A stretch of DNA of 64,000 bases from Phellopilus nigrolimitatus (lineage: Eukaryota > Basidiomycota > Agaricomycetes > Hymenochaetales > Hymenochaetaceae). A model generated the notes under the pieces. It did no database searches, had not been told where the DNA came from, and saw only the letters and a program-made list of their open reading frames with translations. Each line of letters starts with the position of its first letter. Within the stretch, counting starts at the first letter, position 1. Location of the stretch: contig JAJOHG010000064.1 of the NCBI GenBank assembly GCA_021029095.1, positions 62,001-126,000 of the forward strand, in the 5' to 3' direction. Positions 43,761 to 56,283 of the stretch are shown one piece after another. Made by a program: the position numbers and the translations under genes.

Positions 43761-45272
43761 GTTGATTGTTCAATCTTGGAGACGCCTTTCGTTTCGGCTA
43801 ATCCGACAATTTTCGGCAGCATATTGACTGCGGTGGAAGAATCGCTCTACTAGCTTTGCTTGATTTCGTAAGCTACCACCGTACCTATGCAAACACAGAC
43901 TGTCAGGCTCATGGAAATTTTCAGATATTTTGAAATAGCAAGAATTGAAGAGATCTTGAATGATGATGACTTGAAGAATAGAAATAGTATGTTGGCATAA
44001 TCTCTGTTTGGATCTTTGACAAATTGTGAGCGATGATCGAAACTCAATATCCTAGGATTTTGATGATATAACGGGAGTCGGTCTTTGTTGAAGTCAGCAG
44101 TCACAGTGGTCTAGACGATTGCGTGCTATGACATGCTGGCATGTGAATTATATTGGACTCAACAAATCTTGCATAATGGGAATTTGCTCACTGGGCGACC
44201 TTCCGGAACAATGAAATTCGAAGATGAATGGGAGGTCTTAACTCTTTAGGTAAAGCCGAATTTCTTGATATAATCTGCTGGGCGGTTTCCCTTTGACCAG
44301 GCTTACGACCGAGAACGTTAATCTACAGCACATTGCAGGAACGGATGCACTCTGACTCCAGAACTCGGGTCAGCGGGTCTGAGGGGCCTGGAGACTCCGA
44401 CACATCGATAGGAGCGCATAGTGGTCGAGCCCACGGTGCTCTCGGACACGAAGAGAAGCGTGCGTATCGTATCGTCGAGCTCTGCGCTATTTCCGGATGT
44501 GAAACGTGCGAGTGTGCGAGGACTTCTTATAACATGATACCGATGCTCTTGTGAACGGTCTTTCAGGCCGCGATCTCATCAGACGACTATCTATCTCTGA
44601 CAGCACGTGCTCGCAATATATAACTTTGCAGATGAACACCGATGTCTAGTTAGCATCCTGCTATCTGGGCGAGGTTTTTCCGATATATCCTGCACGTTCC
44701 TAACAGATCAACAATCGACCTTTAGAATTCCTGACATCAGGTCACTTACTGGCTACTTGATTTATTGTCAAAAAACCTTTGGACAGAAGAATTGGACGCA
44801 GGAGTTACTTACCAGGTGCAGCGGGTCAAACTCAGCGGAACAAATGCGTTGCCTAGCCTAGGGTATGGGCTGAAAAGACGCGCGCTTCTGTCCTAATGAC
44901 TTAGCAAGCCGAAATCAGACTCTAGAGAAGCTCAGGAACGAGCAGCCTCTTGCTTCTGCAGCATGCTTAACGTTTATTATTAACCGGCCAAACTTTGTGG
45001 CTTATCTGACTTATTACCAACGCAAATTCCATCCTCCATAGGACAACCAATGGCTATCAGCGTTGATCAAACGTGCTTCGGCTAGCTTACAGCGGTCCGT
45101 CTGACCATGTGTAGTTCTGGTTCTCTGTGTTTGCGGAATATCTGTGTCTTCAGAAATCACGAATGCTGACTCGTGACGATTTACTCAAGTTCAGCGTGCG
45201 TGCGTTGACGGTTGTATGGTTCATAAATAAGGAGTGGGTCAATGAGTTCTGCCTGGAAGTCTGTAGTCTGCC
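43761..45272. other. 1.5 kb intergenic, no supported gene
   Basis: Short frames only. A piece near 44400-44515 (ATCGATA and GGATGTGAAACGTGC) faintly recalls the propeller-type F-box gene at 35530-35600 but is too weak to call a pseudogene. Confidence 0.4.
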
Positions 45273-47999
45273 ATGCTCCTTGTCACGATTTCTTTCGTTT
45301 TCTTCGCTATCGTGATCTCGGCGAATCCGATCGACAGAAACCTTGCGTACAGAAGCCCGTTCGTGGATCATCCACACGTGAGTGTCATCAAATCTAGTAT
45401 TAAAAGTTTGAAGTCGATCGATCAAGTTCCCTCTAGCTGGGATATGATACCCGTTATATTCATGCGCGTTTAGCCAAGCGCCAGGTTGAGAAAGCTGGTT
45501 CCTTCACGGATGAGCATTATCCGACGTGGTACGGAGCAGATTTCAGCAACGTACGTCTCTTGTCCTGTGTTCATTTTGTAATTCTGAGTCGACCCTGTGT
45601 TCGTTCACTTCTAGTCCCCTTTCATTTACAGCGGAGGTATCAACTTCACGCACGGCGTTGCGTCTGGCGACCCGTTCGACGAGTCCGTACTGCTCTGGAC
45701 GCGCGCCGCCCCGGTGGGCACTTCGCTCCCGGACCAGTCCGTGCCTATCTGCGTTGCTTATAGCGTCTGGCAGGCCGGAGATCTGGGCGGGCAACCTGTC
45801 ACCCGGGGCCAGGCGTTCACATCGTATGACGTCGACTGGACGGTTAAAGTTGAGGCGGCGGGTCTGCACGCGGACACTAGATACACTTACCAGTTCAGTG
45901 ACTGCACGAACTCCTCAAGCGTTTCGATAATCGGAACTACGAGAACATTCGCAAGCCCAGATAGCAAGTCTTTTGAGATAAGTCACGCGCAATCACAATC
46001 ACTCATACTGCACCGATAGCTGTAGCTGAGGATGTCAACGGCGGAGAGCCACTTTCTTTCGCGGTCTTTTCGTGCTCTAATTACCCTTTCGGTTTTTTCA
46101 ACGCGTATGCGTTTGCCACAAAAAACACCACCGCGGACGTCTTTGTGCATCTTGGCGACTATGTACATCCCTTACTACGCATTTGAGAATGCGGTTTCAC
46201 TGATCATATCTTTCAGATTTATGAGTACGCCGATGGAGTCTGTCAGTCTTCGTTTTTCTCGTCCCAAGAAATCATTATGTTTAACGACGTTATTTCGCAC
46301 CAGATGGAAATGGGTATTACTTGCTTGCTTATCTTTAAGTCGTTGATTGCTAAATCACACTTTCACACAGCACATCCATTGGTCGCATCCTCTCCGATCG
46401 TGAGCTAGCGACTATCACCGACTACCGCACACGAATCGCCCTCTATCGTACGGATGCTGGTCTACTTGAGGCGCACCAGAACCACCCCTGGATCGTAGTC
46501 TGGCTCGTCCTTTTCTTTGAATCTGGTTCACCAATGATGGACTTACATCTGATCTATCTTTCTGTTTACAGGGATGACCACGACATTGCCGACAACTACG
46601 TGGAAAGCCGGCAGTGCAGACTCTAACGACACTGCCGCGGGGTGCGCATACAGCCCGTCTGGTACGTGCTTCACGGATCGCAAGCTATCGGGAATCCGTG
46701 CATACCACGAGTGGATGCCGATCCGCCAAGTCGTCGCGGACGACAAGTTGAGGATTTGGCGGAACTTTGAAATTGGCCAGCTGCTTGTTCGTCAACTTTT
46801 TTCTTCGCGCTGGGGAAGAAGTTAATCGACTGGGTGTGTTCGGTCAGGATTTGACGATGCTTGACACCAGTTAGTCTTTGTACAAATTAGCCGTGGTTTC
46901 AACCTGACGTCATCCTAGGGCAGTACGATCGGGACCTCACTGACGTTTACTACAACACGGAGTACGTCAATACTGTATCGGCCTACCAAAATCGCTCTAT
47001 TATGGGGTTTGAGCAAGAGAACTGTCAGCGCAAACCAGTATGCATTTATTATCGCGTTTTGTTGAATATAAGATGTTTGTCAGGGTTTTACGATACTCTG
47101 AACGACTCGAAGCAGCGGAAGGCTACTTGGCGCGTTGTTGGGTAAGTATCCCGAACTCCGTGAAGTGCTGCAAGAAACAACTTCTGGTGACAGGCAGCAA
47201 ATCGTGTTTACACAACTGGACGAGAGCGGCGCTTGTGAGTTTTTTTTTTCTCTTTTTCAATTCGAGTGCGATTGTGCTTATGAGGATGCGCCCTCAGTTG
47301 ACTTGGATGCCTGGGACGGATACCGGGCGAACCGCCTCCGCGTTCTTGACTTCCTATATAATAACAGCATCGACAACACCGTCATTTTGTCTGGAGATAG
47401 CCACGCAAACTGGGCCTCAGATCTGGCTAGTACGTTCCACACGATCCACTTGCTTCCTTTCTGCGTTGCTCAAATGCGAAGACTGATTTTTTGAAATAGT
47501 TCCTAACGACACGACGACGTACAATTCTCTGACTGGCAGGGGAGCCATCGGCGTCGAGTTCGCTGGTACTGCTGTCTCCTCTCCATCGTCATTCGGGCAG
47601 GGTATTGCGCCCCTCGCCGCGGATGTCATAAGTCAGCAGTTGGTACAGCTAAATCCCGACCTACAGTGGAGCGAGGGGAGCTACCGTGGCTTCTTCACGC
47701 TCGAGGTCTCGACGCACAACGTCACCGCGACGTACTATGCGATGCGCAACATCAGTAAATTTAAAAAATCATTATAAGAGCTTTGCGTGGTCTTGTCTGA
47801 TTGTCCCATCATCAAGGTTCTCCAAATACAGATGGCTTTGCGTCGGCCAAGTTTGTCGTGAAATCTGGTGAGCCTCGTTTTGTTCAAATCACGGTCTGAC
47901 GTGCTTAAAGACCCGATTTTAGGTCAGAATAAGCTTGCGAGACCCGTCGCAGGAGGAAGTGTTTCCGCTGGAGCTCTCAGAAATGGAACTCATGAATAA
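45273..47999 (+). CDS. Secreted PhoD-type alkaline phosphatase/phosphodiesterase, frame broken
   Basis: Sixteen exons: 45273-45377, 45437-45550, 45615-45981, 46026-46162, 46217-46241, 46304-46313, 46371-46502, 46572-46786, 46848-46869, 46919-47023, 47084-47141, 47194-47234, 47298-47429, 47500-47754, 47817-47867 and 47923-47999; about 614 aa if one base is discounted. N-terminal signal peptide (LLVTISFVFFAIVISA). PhoD motifs: THGVASGDP, LLWTRAAP, FAVFSCSNYP, HLGDY then YEYADG, SIGRILSDREL, WDDHDIADN, MLDTRQYD, LSGDSHANW. Exon 6 is only 10 nt. The intron after exon 7 needs a GC donor at 46503. A surplus base near 46597, just after the metal-binding WDDHDIADN, shifts the frame and otherwise stops translation about 30 bp on. 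Either a recent pseudogene or a sequence error. Confidence 0.83.
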
Positions 48000-49293
48000 C
48001 TTGCATCACGTGTGGCAAGCAAGGTAAATACGACAACAGTTTGTAACTTGGGAGATGGAAAAATCGGAGCCTTTCCGGTCAAATCAATTTCGATGTCGAT
48101 AGCGAATTTGAGGAAATGGCGGTCCGTGGAGATGACTTAGGCAGACGACATCCTAGAGAGCTCTGCAAATACCTGTTTACCCGTTTCTCGTACTCGTCCC
48201 AGCTCGCACGCAATTAATCGGATGTTTTAGCTCGAAATAGCAGATAATCGCTGATCAGAGCCTCGTCTGTGCCGTTCGAGCGGTATGTAGATAAGGCCGT
48301 TCGATGTACAGGAGCGCTTCAAGGGGTCATTCTTGCTGCCCGGGAGATTCTGCAGCGAAAGATATCTCCAACAGCAGAACCTGATATCTTCGGCACAGTA
48401 TAGTAGTCTCCGTCAGAGGATGATTGTAAAGACTGCTTCGAGACGCCCAATCGGCATCGACTAGAAGAAGTGTACCAGACAAGGCTCTCCGATAAAAAAG
48501 GGCACTTGAATAGCATTGGAAGACGACTTGCCAAAGTAGTGTGGCTTCGAGACTAAGCACGGCAGGAACAGTGGGGAGAGAGATGGTGGACTACGACAAC
48601 TCACAAAGGGGTGAAGTAAGCTGATGAACCATCTTTTTGGGGATTCATTTACGGCAGTAAATATACGATTCGCATTCGCAAAAAAACAATTTACGCAAGA
48701 CAAAAATGCGTTTACTCCAGCGGAAGACAATGCAAAGAATGGGATTAGGGCTATAGGTATGGCCGTGATGGGGCAAAAAACTAGAAACAGAGTCAAGAAC
48801 GGGAATTGGGAGGACAATGATTGGGTAAAGAAGACAATGATGAGCAGGCAAATGTAAGTATTCGGTGATTCCGGTCGTTGTTCATAAGAAAGTCGTCAGA
48901 GGAAATAATCGGCGTAAAGGTAAAAGAGAAAGAAAGAATATAGCGAAAGACAAAAACACGTTGAGTAAAAAGAAACAGAGACTGATAGTCAAATATTTTG
49001 GATCATTTGCTCCCGGTGAGCGACGCCTGAGCGAGGAGTGCTTTTTCTTTTAGCACTGCTGGATAACTATTCATGAGGTGTGCGAGCGGGCGGAGCTCTT
49101 CTTGGTCGAGAAGTGCAATGGTGACTTTCGGCTAATATAAAATAAATCTCAGTGAGCAGACATTACAGGTGCCAGACGACAAGGCTACTTACCGCTCCCT
49201 TTATACCGAAGTTCTTCACGACTCGGAAGCTATAAGTTCGTGTACAAAGTTAATAGTCATACTACATATGCGAGAGCTTTAGACACCCACAGT
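48000..49293. other. Intergen, 3' side of two convergent genes
   Basis: Plus strand is purine-rich at about 48550-49000 (C/T-rich on minus), so it may include a long 3' UTR of the minus-strand RNA-binding protein gene. Its open frames are low-complexity and not called. Confidence 0.4.
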
Positions 49294-51778
49294 TTATCGC
49301 CAACCTGCTTGCTTCTGCTTTGGCACGGGCGAAGTCGCGAGCGAGTCGATGAACTCGTCTGTCGCCTTTAAAATCAAAGGATCCGCCTTCGAGAGGCCTA
49401 GTGTTTCCGCTGTCGAGCCGTTTTGTACGATCTCGATCACCTTGGCAGCGGACATCCGCGCGAGCTTGTCGAGCGTCACCGGCTGCGCGAGCGTGCCGGA
49501 CACGGACTTGCTCGGTGGCGTCACCGGCGCAGTGGGCGACGCAGCGGCTGAGGGACCGCGAGACGAGAGATCGGGCGTATGCGGCGAGTCCTCGAGCGTG
49601 CTTGAGGGGGCTGGCTTGCGCACAGGCGTCACTGGCACGGGGGCAATAGGCCCTGCCGACTCACCGTCTGCGTCGTCGCTGTCGAGGACAACCTTGGCGT
49701 CTGCAACCTTCCCGCGGAGCACCTCGACATTGAATAGGCACATCGCACGCTCGCGCTTGCTGAGGCTCATGAGGAGCTCAGTGATTGCCGAAGCACGCTC
49801 AGACTCTGATTCGAGCCGCCCGACAGCCGCAAGGAGACGGTCGCGTTCCGATGCGCCCCCGCCGCCCGGCTGTCCTGCTGCGGACGGAGACGAGGTACGC
49901 GGTGGCGTGGAAAGCGGCGTAGAAAGCGAAACAGGCGTCGACGGATGATCAGGCGCGGAGGCAGTTGCAGCGAGCACGTTCGGGTCGAGCAGACGCGAGT
50001 CTGTAGAGGCAGCGGGAGAAGGGGATTTCGAACGGACTTTAGATTTCTCTCTAGACCCAGACTGGCTTCTCGAGTTGTTCCGCGCACTCCGAACAGCCTC
50101 TGAGAGTTTGGTAGGGTCTTGGATAACATCTACGACGTCGACAAGGGACAGTCCGACGAGGGAGTCGACAACGGTATCGACCTCGGATGCAGGTACCTCG
50201 TTCAACACCTTTACGCGCCGCAGCAGCTCACCAGTGAGGACTTCTTTCCGCACGACGGGCGTCAAGGCAGATAGGTCGTCAAATGACATCGACATATTGA
50301 GATGACCGGCCAAAGCAGCCTTAGGGAAAGATTAGATACAATGAAAGCTTCTAACATTTTCTTCGCGCTAAAGGGACTTACATTATAATAGCTACCTGAG
50401 CTTCTGCGCGCTCTATCAGGAGTGAGCCCGCCGCTATAATTCGACGGACTACCAAGACCCTGATATCCGACGCGAGGACTTGGCCAACCGGAGAAGCTGT
50501 CTCCGCCTTCGCTCGCAGTCGGGCTTGTCGCGCCACTGCGGCTACGCGGATGGTTGTTATGCCCTCCGGCGAAACGCTGAGCGAGCTTTTCCTGGCGCAG
50601 TTGCTTCGGCTCATGCAAGCGTACAACAATCTGCTTCTGCCCGAGTACGACGCCGTTCATGGAGTGCATCGCGAGTGCAGCCTGATCTGGCGTTTGGTAC
50701 GACACAAAGCCGAAGCCGCGACTCCGACCGGCTTCATCACGCATGACACGCGCGCTTTGCGGGATGGTGAACACGTGCAGCGAGCATGAAAAATCGATGG
50801 AAATTTTACCTGACGATCTGGCCGAACTGATTGAAATGCGTGAACAGCGTTTTCGAGTCGATCTTCTCGTCGATGTTCTGGCCCGACTCGTTGAGAACGC
50901 GCGGAAAGATGTAGAAAACACGCGCATACCTTGACGAACAGATTGCAAGGATCGATGAGACCGCTATGGCTGCCCGCACCAGGTCCGGCAAGCGGGGCGA
51001 ATTGCACTTGTTGTCCGGGACCAGTGCACAAATGGACCCGACGTGCGACGCGGAGAGTTAGATGGGGGCGAGTATGCGCCACCTGTGTGTTGGGCAAAAA
51101 TCGAACCGCTCGGAACGAAAGCGGGCGCTGACGGGCTAAACTCCGTACCGGCGCCGCCTGCACCGCTCACACGGCGGGGATGGTAGACCTGTACGGCGAT
51201 GTTACGGTCAGCGACTTCGGCACAATGCATATTCTCTTCCGCGATCTTGGCGTCCTCTTCACGCCAGAACTCGAGTACGCCGGTGTCTGCGCCAAAAAGC
51301 GTCTGGGTGCGCACACTTGCAAGGGGGCCGAATGGACGGAACAAGTCGTACAGCTGCTCGTCGGCGAAACCTGGTGGGAGTTGCTTGACGATGCGGAGCG
51401 CGGCGGAGGGTGAGGGCAAGATGGTAGCTTGGTCAGGCGGAAAGGGCGAGAGGCGAATGAGCACGTGGGGGGTGATGCCGGGTATAGGACGACCCTGAAG
51501 AGTTGCAAGCGCCTTCTCCGCTGAAAATAAGAAGGATAGGTAAAAGAAAGCGAGAAAAGCGCGTCTGATCGCGTACCCTTTTCGAGATGCTTGAACTCAA
51601 TGGTGCCGGTCAGTGGCCTCTCTGAACCATCGCGAATGATGCGTGGGCGAAAGGGCACGCAATGCTCGAATGCTTGCGCGAGCTCGCCGTCAGTGACATG
51701 CTGCGCGAGGTCGGAAATGTACAACAGCGGCTCCTGGAGGTACGGGTGGGGCTGAGGTTCTTGCTGAGAATCTGCCAT
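49294..51778 (-). CDS. RRM4: Rrm4-like RNA-binding protein: three RRMs plus MLLE-type domains
   Basis: Five exons on minus: 51778-51577, 51520-50930, 50886-50810, 50754-50382 and 50319-49294; about 740-755 aa. RRM1 begins PLLYISDLAQHVTDGELAQAF, RRM2 LRIVKQLPPGFADEQLYDLF, RRM3 CNLFVK...GRSRGFGFVSY. The C-terminal half has two MLLE (PABC)-like helical blocks: VRKEVLTGELLRRVKVL (residues about 440-490) and ERDRLLAAVGRLESESERAS with LLMSLSKRERAMCLFN (about 570-620). Three N-terminal RRMs plus C-terminal MLLE domains are the layout of Ustilago maydis Rrm4, which carries mRNAs on early endosomes along microtubules. Orthology is inferred from this architecture. The frame slips by one near 51017, inside exon 2: either a surplus C or an extra 43 nt intron. 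Intron 2 (50887-50929) is also 43 nt. Confidence 0.82.
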
Positions 51779-52512
51779 GATAGGAGCTCAGACACAAACG
51801 AGCAGAGCCGATGAGACTCAGATAAGATTAAAGCAGACGGAAATCGCGTTATTCGACGCGAACGACGACGAGCACACGAACCACGACAATGTGGTCGCAG
51901 ACGAAAAGTTGCGCGAGCACATCCATGACCCAAATCCGAAAGTGCGTGACGACAACCAGTCTGTGTGACATATGTCACAGTGCCTTATTTGTATGTTTTT
52001 GTTTTTACATCAACGGGAGTATTGTAAATTCGTCATCGGGGCATAACGTAACATATCACAGTCAGGATGTGTTTCTACTATGCTTTCGGGAAGAAATACA
52101 ATAATACATGACAACGACGGTGTAGAGATCCTCTGTCTCAAAAACGAATGCTCCGCGTTAAATCTCTTTTCAGGCTCGCAGAGTTCATGTTCAGACTAAA
52201 ATTCTCTCTTGCCGAGCACTCACTCTGAATCGAACTTCGAGATTATCATATACTAATTATAGGAAACCAAACAGTTTGTATATGCCACTCTAGTCTATCA
52301 CACTGACTTGAAGCTAAGAACTCAGAGCAGAGTGCGACTACCGCATCGAATTTACACCTCCGCCGGTCGAGTCTACTGTGATTTTGGAAGTATTTCCAGC
52401 AGCTAAATACAATTACATAAGTAGATTTGTCGATTGGAAAGCATGTATCAGATATAAATGGTGGATAGTCAACAGAAAGAAGAGAAAAGAAACAGAAAAG
52501 AAATCTCATTCA
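51779..52512. other. Intergen between RRM4-like gene and MAD3
   Basis: Promoter side of the minus-strand RNA-binding gene and the 3' end of MAD3. No gene or repeat seen. Confidence 0.5.
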
Positions 52513-54209
52513 TTAGAGATCTTTGTAATTCTTGAATGGATCCTTCCTGAGCGCCTCCGCCTCGCTCGATGCCCCGGAAGGGCCGCTGCCCCCAACTGGC
52601 TTCAAGCGCATAACAGATTCTGGAACAGGCAACGTTGCCGAGGTAGGAGCGGGTGTCTCTGCTGTCGGCTGCAAAATAGCTCAGCGAGTCCTGATGTGCG
52701 TATCGCAAGAAGCGCAGAATAACAAACCTCGTCTTTAAATGGCACAAAGCGCGGTGTTGCAGGGACAGATGGCTTCGCCTTCGACGCATTCTCCTCGACA
52801 GTGTCTACGAAAGGAGTAAACGCCCCCTTTGCAGGCGTCTTTGGTAGAAGGCGCGCACTCGTGCTGGCACTGCCTCCAGCGGGAGAAACACACTCTGGGT
52901 CCCTGAACGGCACAATCTTCGTCGGACCGCGTATACCCGTACCCGTGCTCCCTCCAGTAGGAGCGGGCTCCGGATCCTTATAGGGCACAATCTTCGGCGC
53001 TCCGCGCGCCCTAGTGCTCGCATCCCTTGTCGCGGCCCGCGACGCCCCGCGTTGCTTCAATACCGCACCTTGCATCTTCTCAGCGCCGCGCACGTTCTCT
53101 TTGATGCGCTCCTTGCGTGTGCCAAGTTCGGGCCACGCGTTGCCGGATGCGGCTTCTGCCGCTGTGCCTGTGGGGTCAACGAAGATCGGCATGCGTCCGT
53201 TGGGACGAGCGCCGACCGACGCGAGCGAGGAGGAAGAGGATGGCGCGGAGAAGACATCGTGCGTAGGCGTAGTGGACAGGGGGCTGCGCCGCGAGGACGA
53301 CGCGGAGACGAGCGACGACGAGGTCGACAATGACGAGGTCGACTCGCCGAGGACTCTGCGGCGTGGTACCGATTCAACGGAGGCAGAGGTAGCTGGCACA
53401 GTAAAAGTATCGGAAGATTCCGATGCGGGGACGGGAGCGGAAACCATCATGCGTTTCTGGAAGTCGCGGTGCCGCCTTTCGAGACGATCGAGCGGCTCTA
53501 CTTTGCGTGCAATACCCAGGAGGTATGTCTCATCCGCTTTAGTACGCCTATAAGATTGTTGTTACCTACCGCACTTCAGTACAGCGACGAGAAGAACATG
53601 TGCACACCTGTTCGACTTTTCCAAAACGCCCGCATACTCCTCATATAGCTTCGCCCATCCCGTGCCGATTTCATTTACGAGCAGAAACTCAAAGATGACT
53701 TCAGGCTTGTCGACGTAGGTCGCATAACGAACCCATAAGTTGAGGTACCGCGCATCGGCCTTTGCGAACGCAGAGTGACGCATGACGCGCGTAGCCTCCT
53801 CAAGGAGCTCAAGGATGCCCGACTCGGCGGACTGGCCGCGCGGGTAGTGCTCTACAGTCCAGGTGACGAGACGAACGTACGCGTCCAAAAGAAGTTCTTC
53901 GGCGTCTTCGAGGGTCAGTTCGTCCTCGTCCCCGCTGTCCTCGTCTTCGTCATCGACGCGTTCTCCGTCCTCTGCCTGCGCCGCAAGCTTATCGACGTGT
54001 GCTTGTGCTTCCCGGACACTCTCGCGCAAACGGGCCTTGGTTGCCGCAAAGCGCGCGTCGCGCTGTCCGTGAGGTGTTGCGAGGACAGACGCGAGCGCCG
54101 TTGCGCGCCGTCCGCCCGCAAGCGGCTGGATGTTCTCTTTCGCGGCTTCGAGGATATCGCAGTCGACGATGACATTCGCTGACTCCTCTTCGTCGTATTC
54201 TCCTGACAT
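52513..54209 (-). CDS. MAD3: Spindle-assembly checkpoint protein MAD3 (BubR1-type, no kinase)
   Basis: Three exons on minus: 54209-53608, 53547-52728 and 52668-52513, with introns of 60 and 59 bp in phase; about 525 aa. Mad3 is part of the mitotic checkpoint complex and blocks APC/C-Cdc20 until chromosomes attach. Two KEN boxes are seen, as required in this family: AAKENIQPL near residue 24, followed by GGRRATAL, and RIKENVRGAEKM in the middle. Between them lies the Mad3/BUB1 homology (TPR-like) region with ADARYLNLWVRYATYVDKPE and LYEEYAGVLE. The rest is Ser/Thr/Pro-rich and contains repeats of KIVPYKDPE, KIVPFRDPE and RFVPFKDE; there is no kinase domain. It ends DPFKNYKDL, a common end in fungal Mad3 proteins. 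An acidic stretch (residues about 80-95) precedes the TPR region. Confidence 0.92.
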
Positions 54210-54766
54210 TGGGGCGTCGAGGTGGTTGGTCGTGGTTGGTGATCAAGTCAAAGGCGCGTATGGACGCGCTTCAAAAGGCTCGACTTTACAATGGAAAGAC
54301 GACACGTGATGCTCCAGGGCGTCCGCTTTTGTTCCGACTTCTGTCCTTTCCACTTGTAGATGACGATATGTGTAATCCATTGCGTCGATACGTTATATGA
54401 GATGGCCGTACGTTTACAAACATGCGTGAACGAAAAAGCAAGAAAGTCTCAAAAAAAGAATCAAATATGTCTGCGCCACACCGCCAGACCAATCCCTCAA
54501 ACCGAGACGGAGAAAGAAGCGGTATCACGGGTATTACCATGGGAATGAAGTGTACATATAGCAGTCAGACAAGGGAAGTGGAATGTGTCCTTTCCTGCTA
54601 GAGCGTTGTCACTCGGCCTGCCGCAGCAACAGTGTGCGTTCGTTATACAAGGTTTTCGTGTTCGATTGTTTCCCCGCACTGTTCGCAAAAGAGAAAAGGC
54701 TCTGATCAGTTTTCATTCTAAGAGAACTAAGAGAATTGCGTATAAGCTCACCATGAGCAAAGGAAT
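54210..54766. other. Intergen
   Basis: Upstream of MAD3 and downstream of the first MAP kinase gene. No gene seen. Confidence 0.5.
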
Positions 54767-56213
<1,447 letters not shown>

Positions 56214-56250
56214 TGCGAAGTGTAAAGGAGCGTAGCGCAGACAGCAGTGG

Positions 56251-56283
56251 CGACGACGGCGACGACGACGACGACGACGAAGA
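56251..56283 (+). repeat. GAC-type trinucleotide microsatellite in MAP kinase leader
   Basis: Imperfect (GAC)n/(CGA)n run about 40 bp before the MAP kinase start codon, in what should be its 5' UTR (CGT/GTC on the coding strand). Confidence 0.7.

Noticed and set aside
44330..44560. Possible relic of a propeller-type F-box gene
   Set aside because: Only two short similar strings at different spacing; within chance.
48461..48857. Overlapping frames on both strands after PhoD
   Set aside because: Purine/pyrimidine-biased low complexity, probably UTR of the convergent genes.
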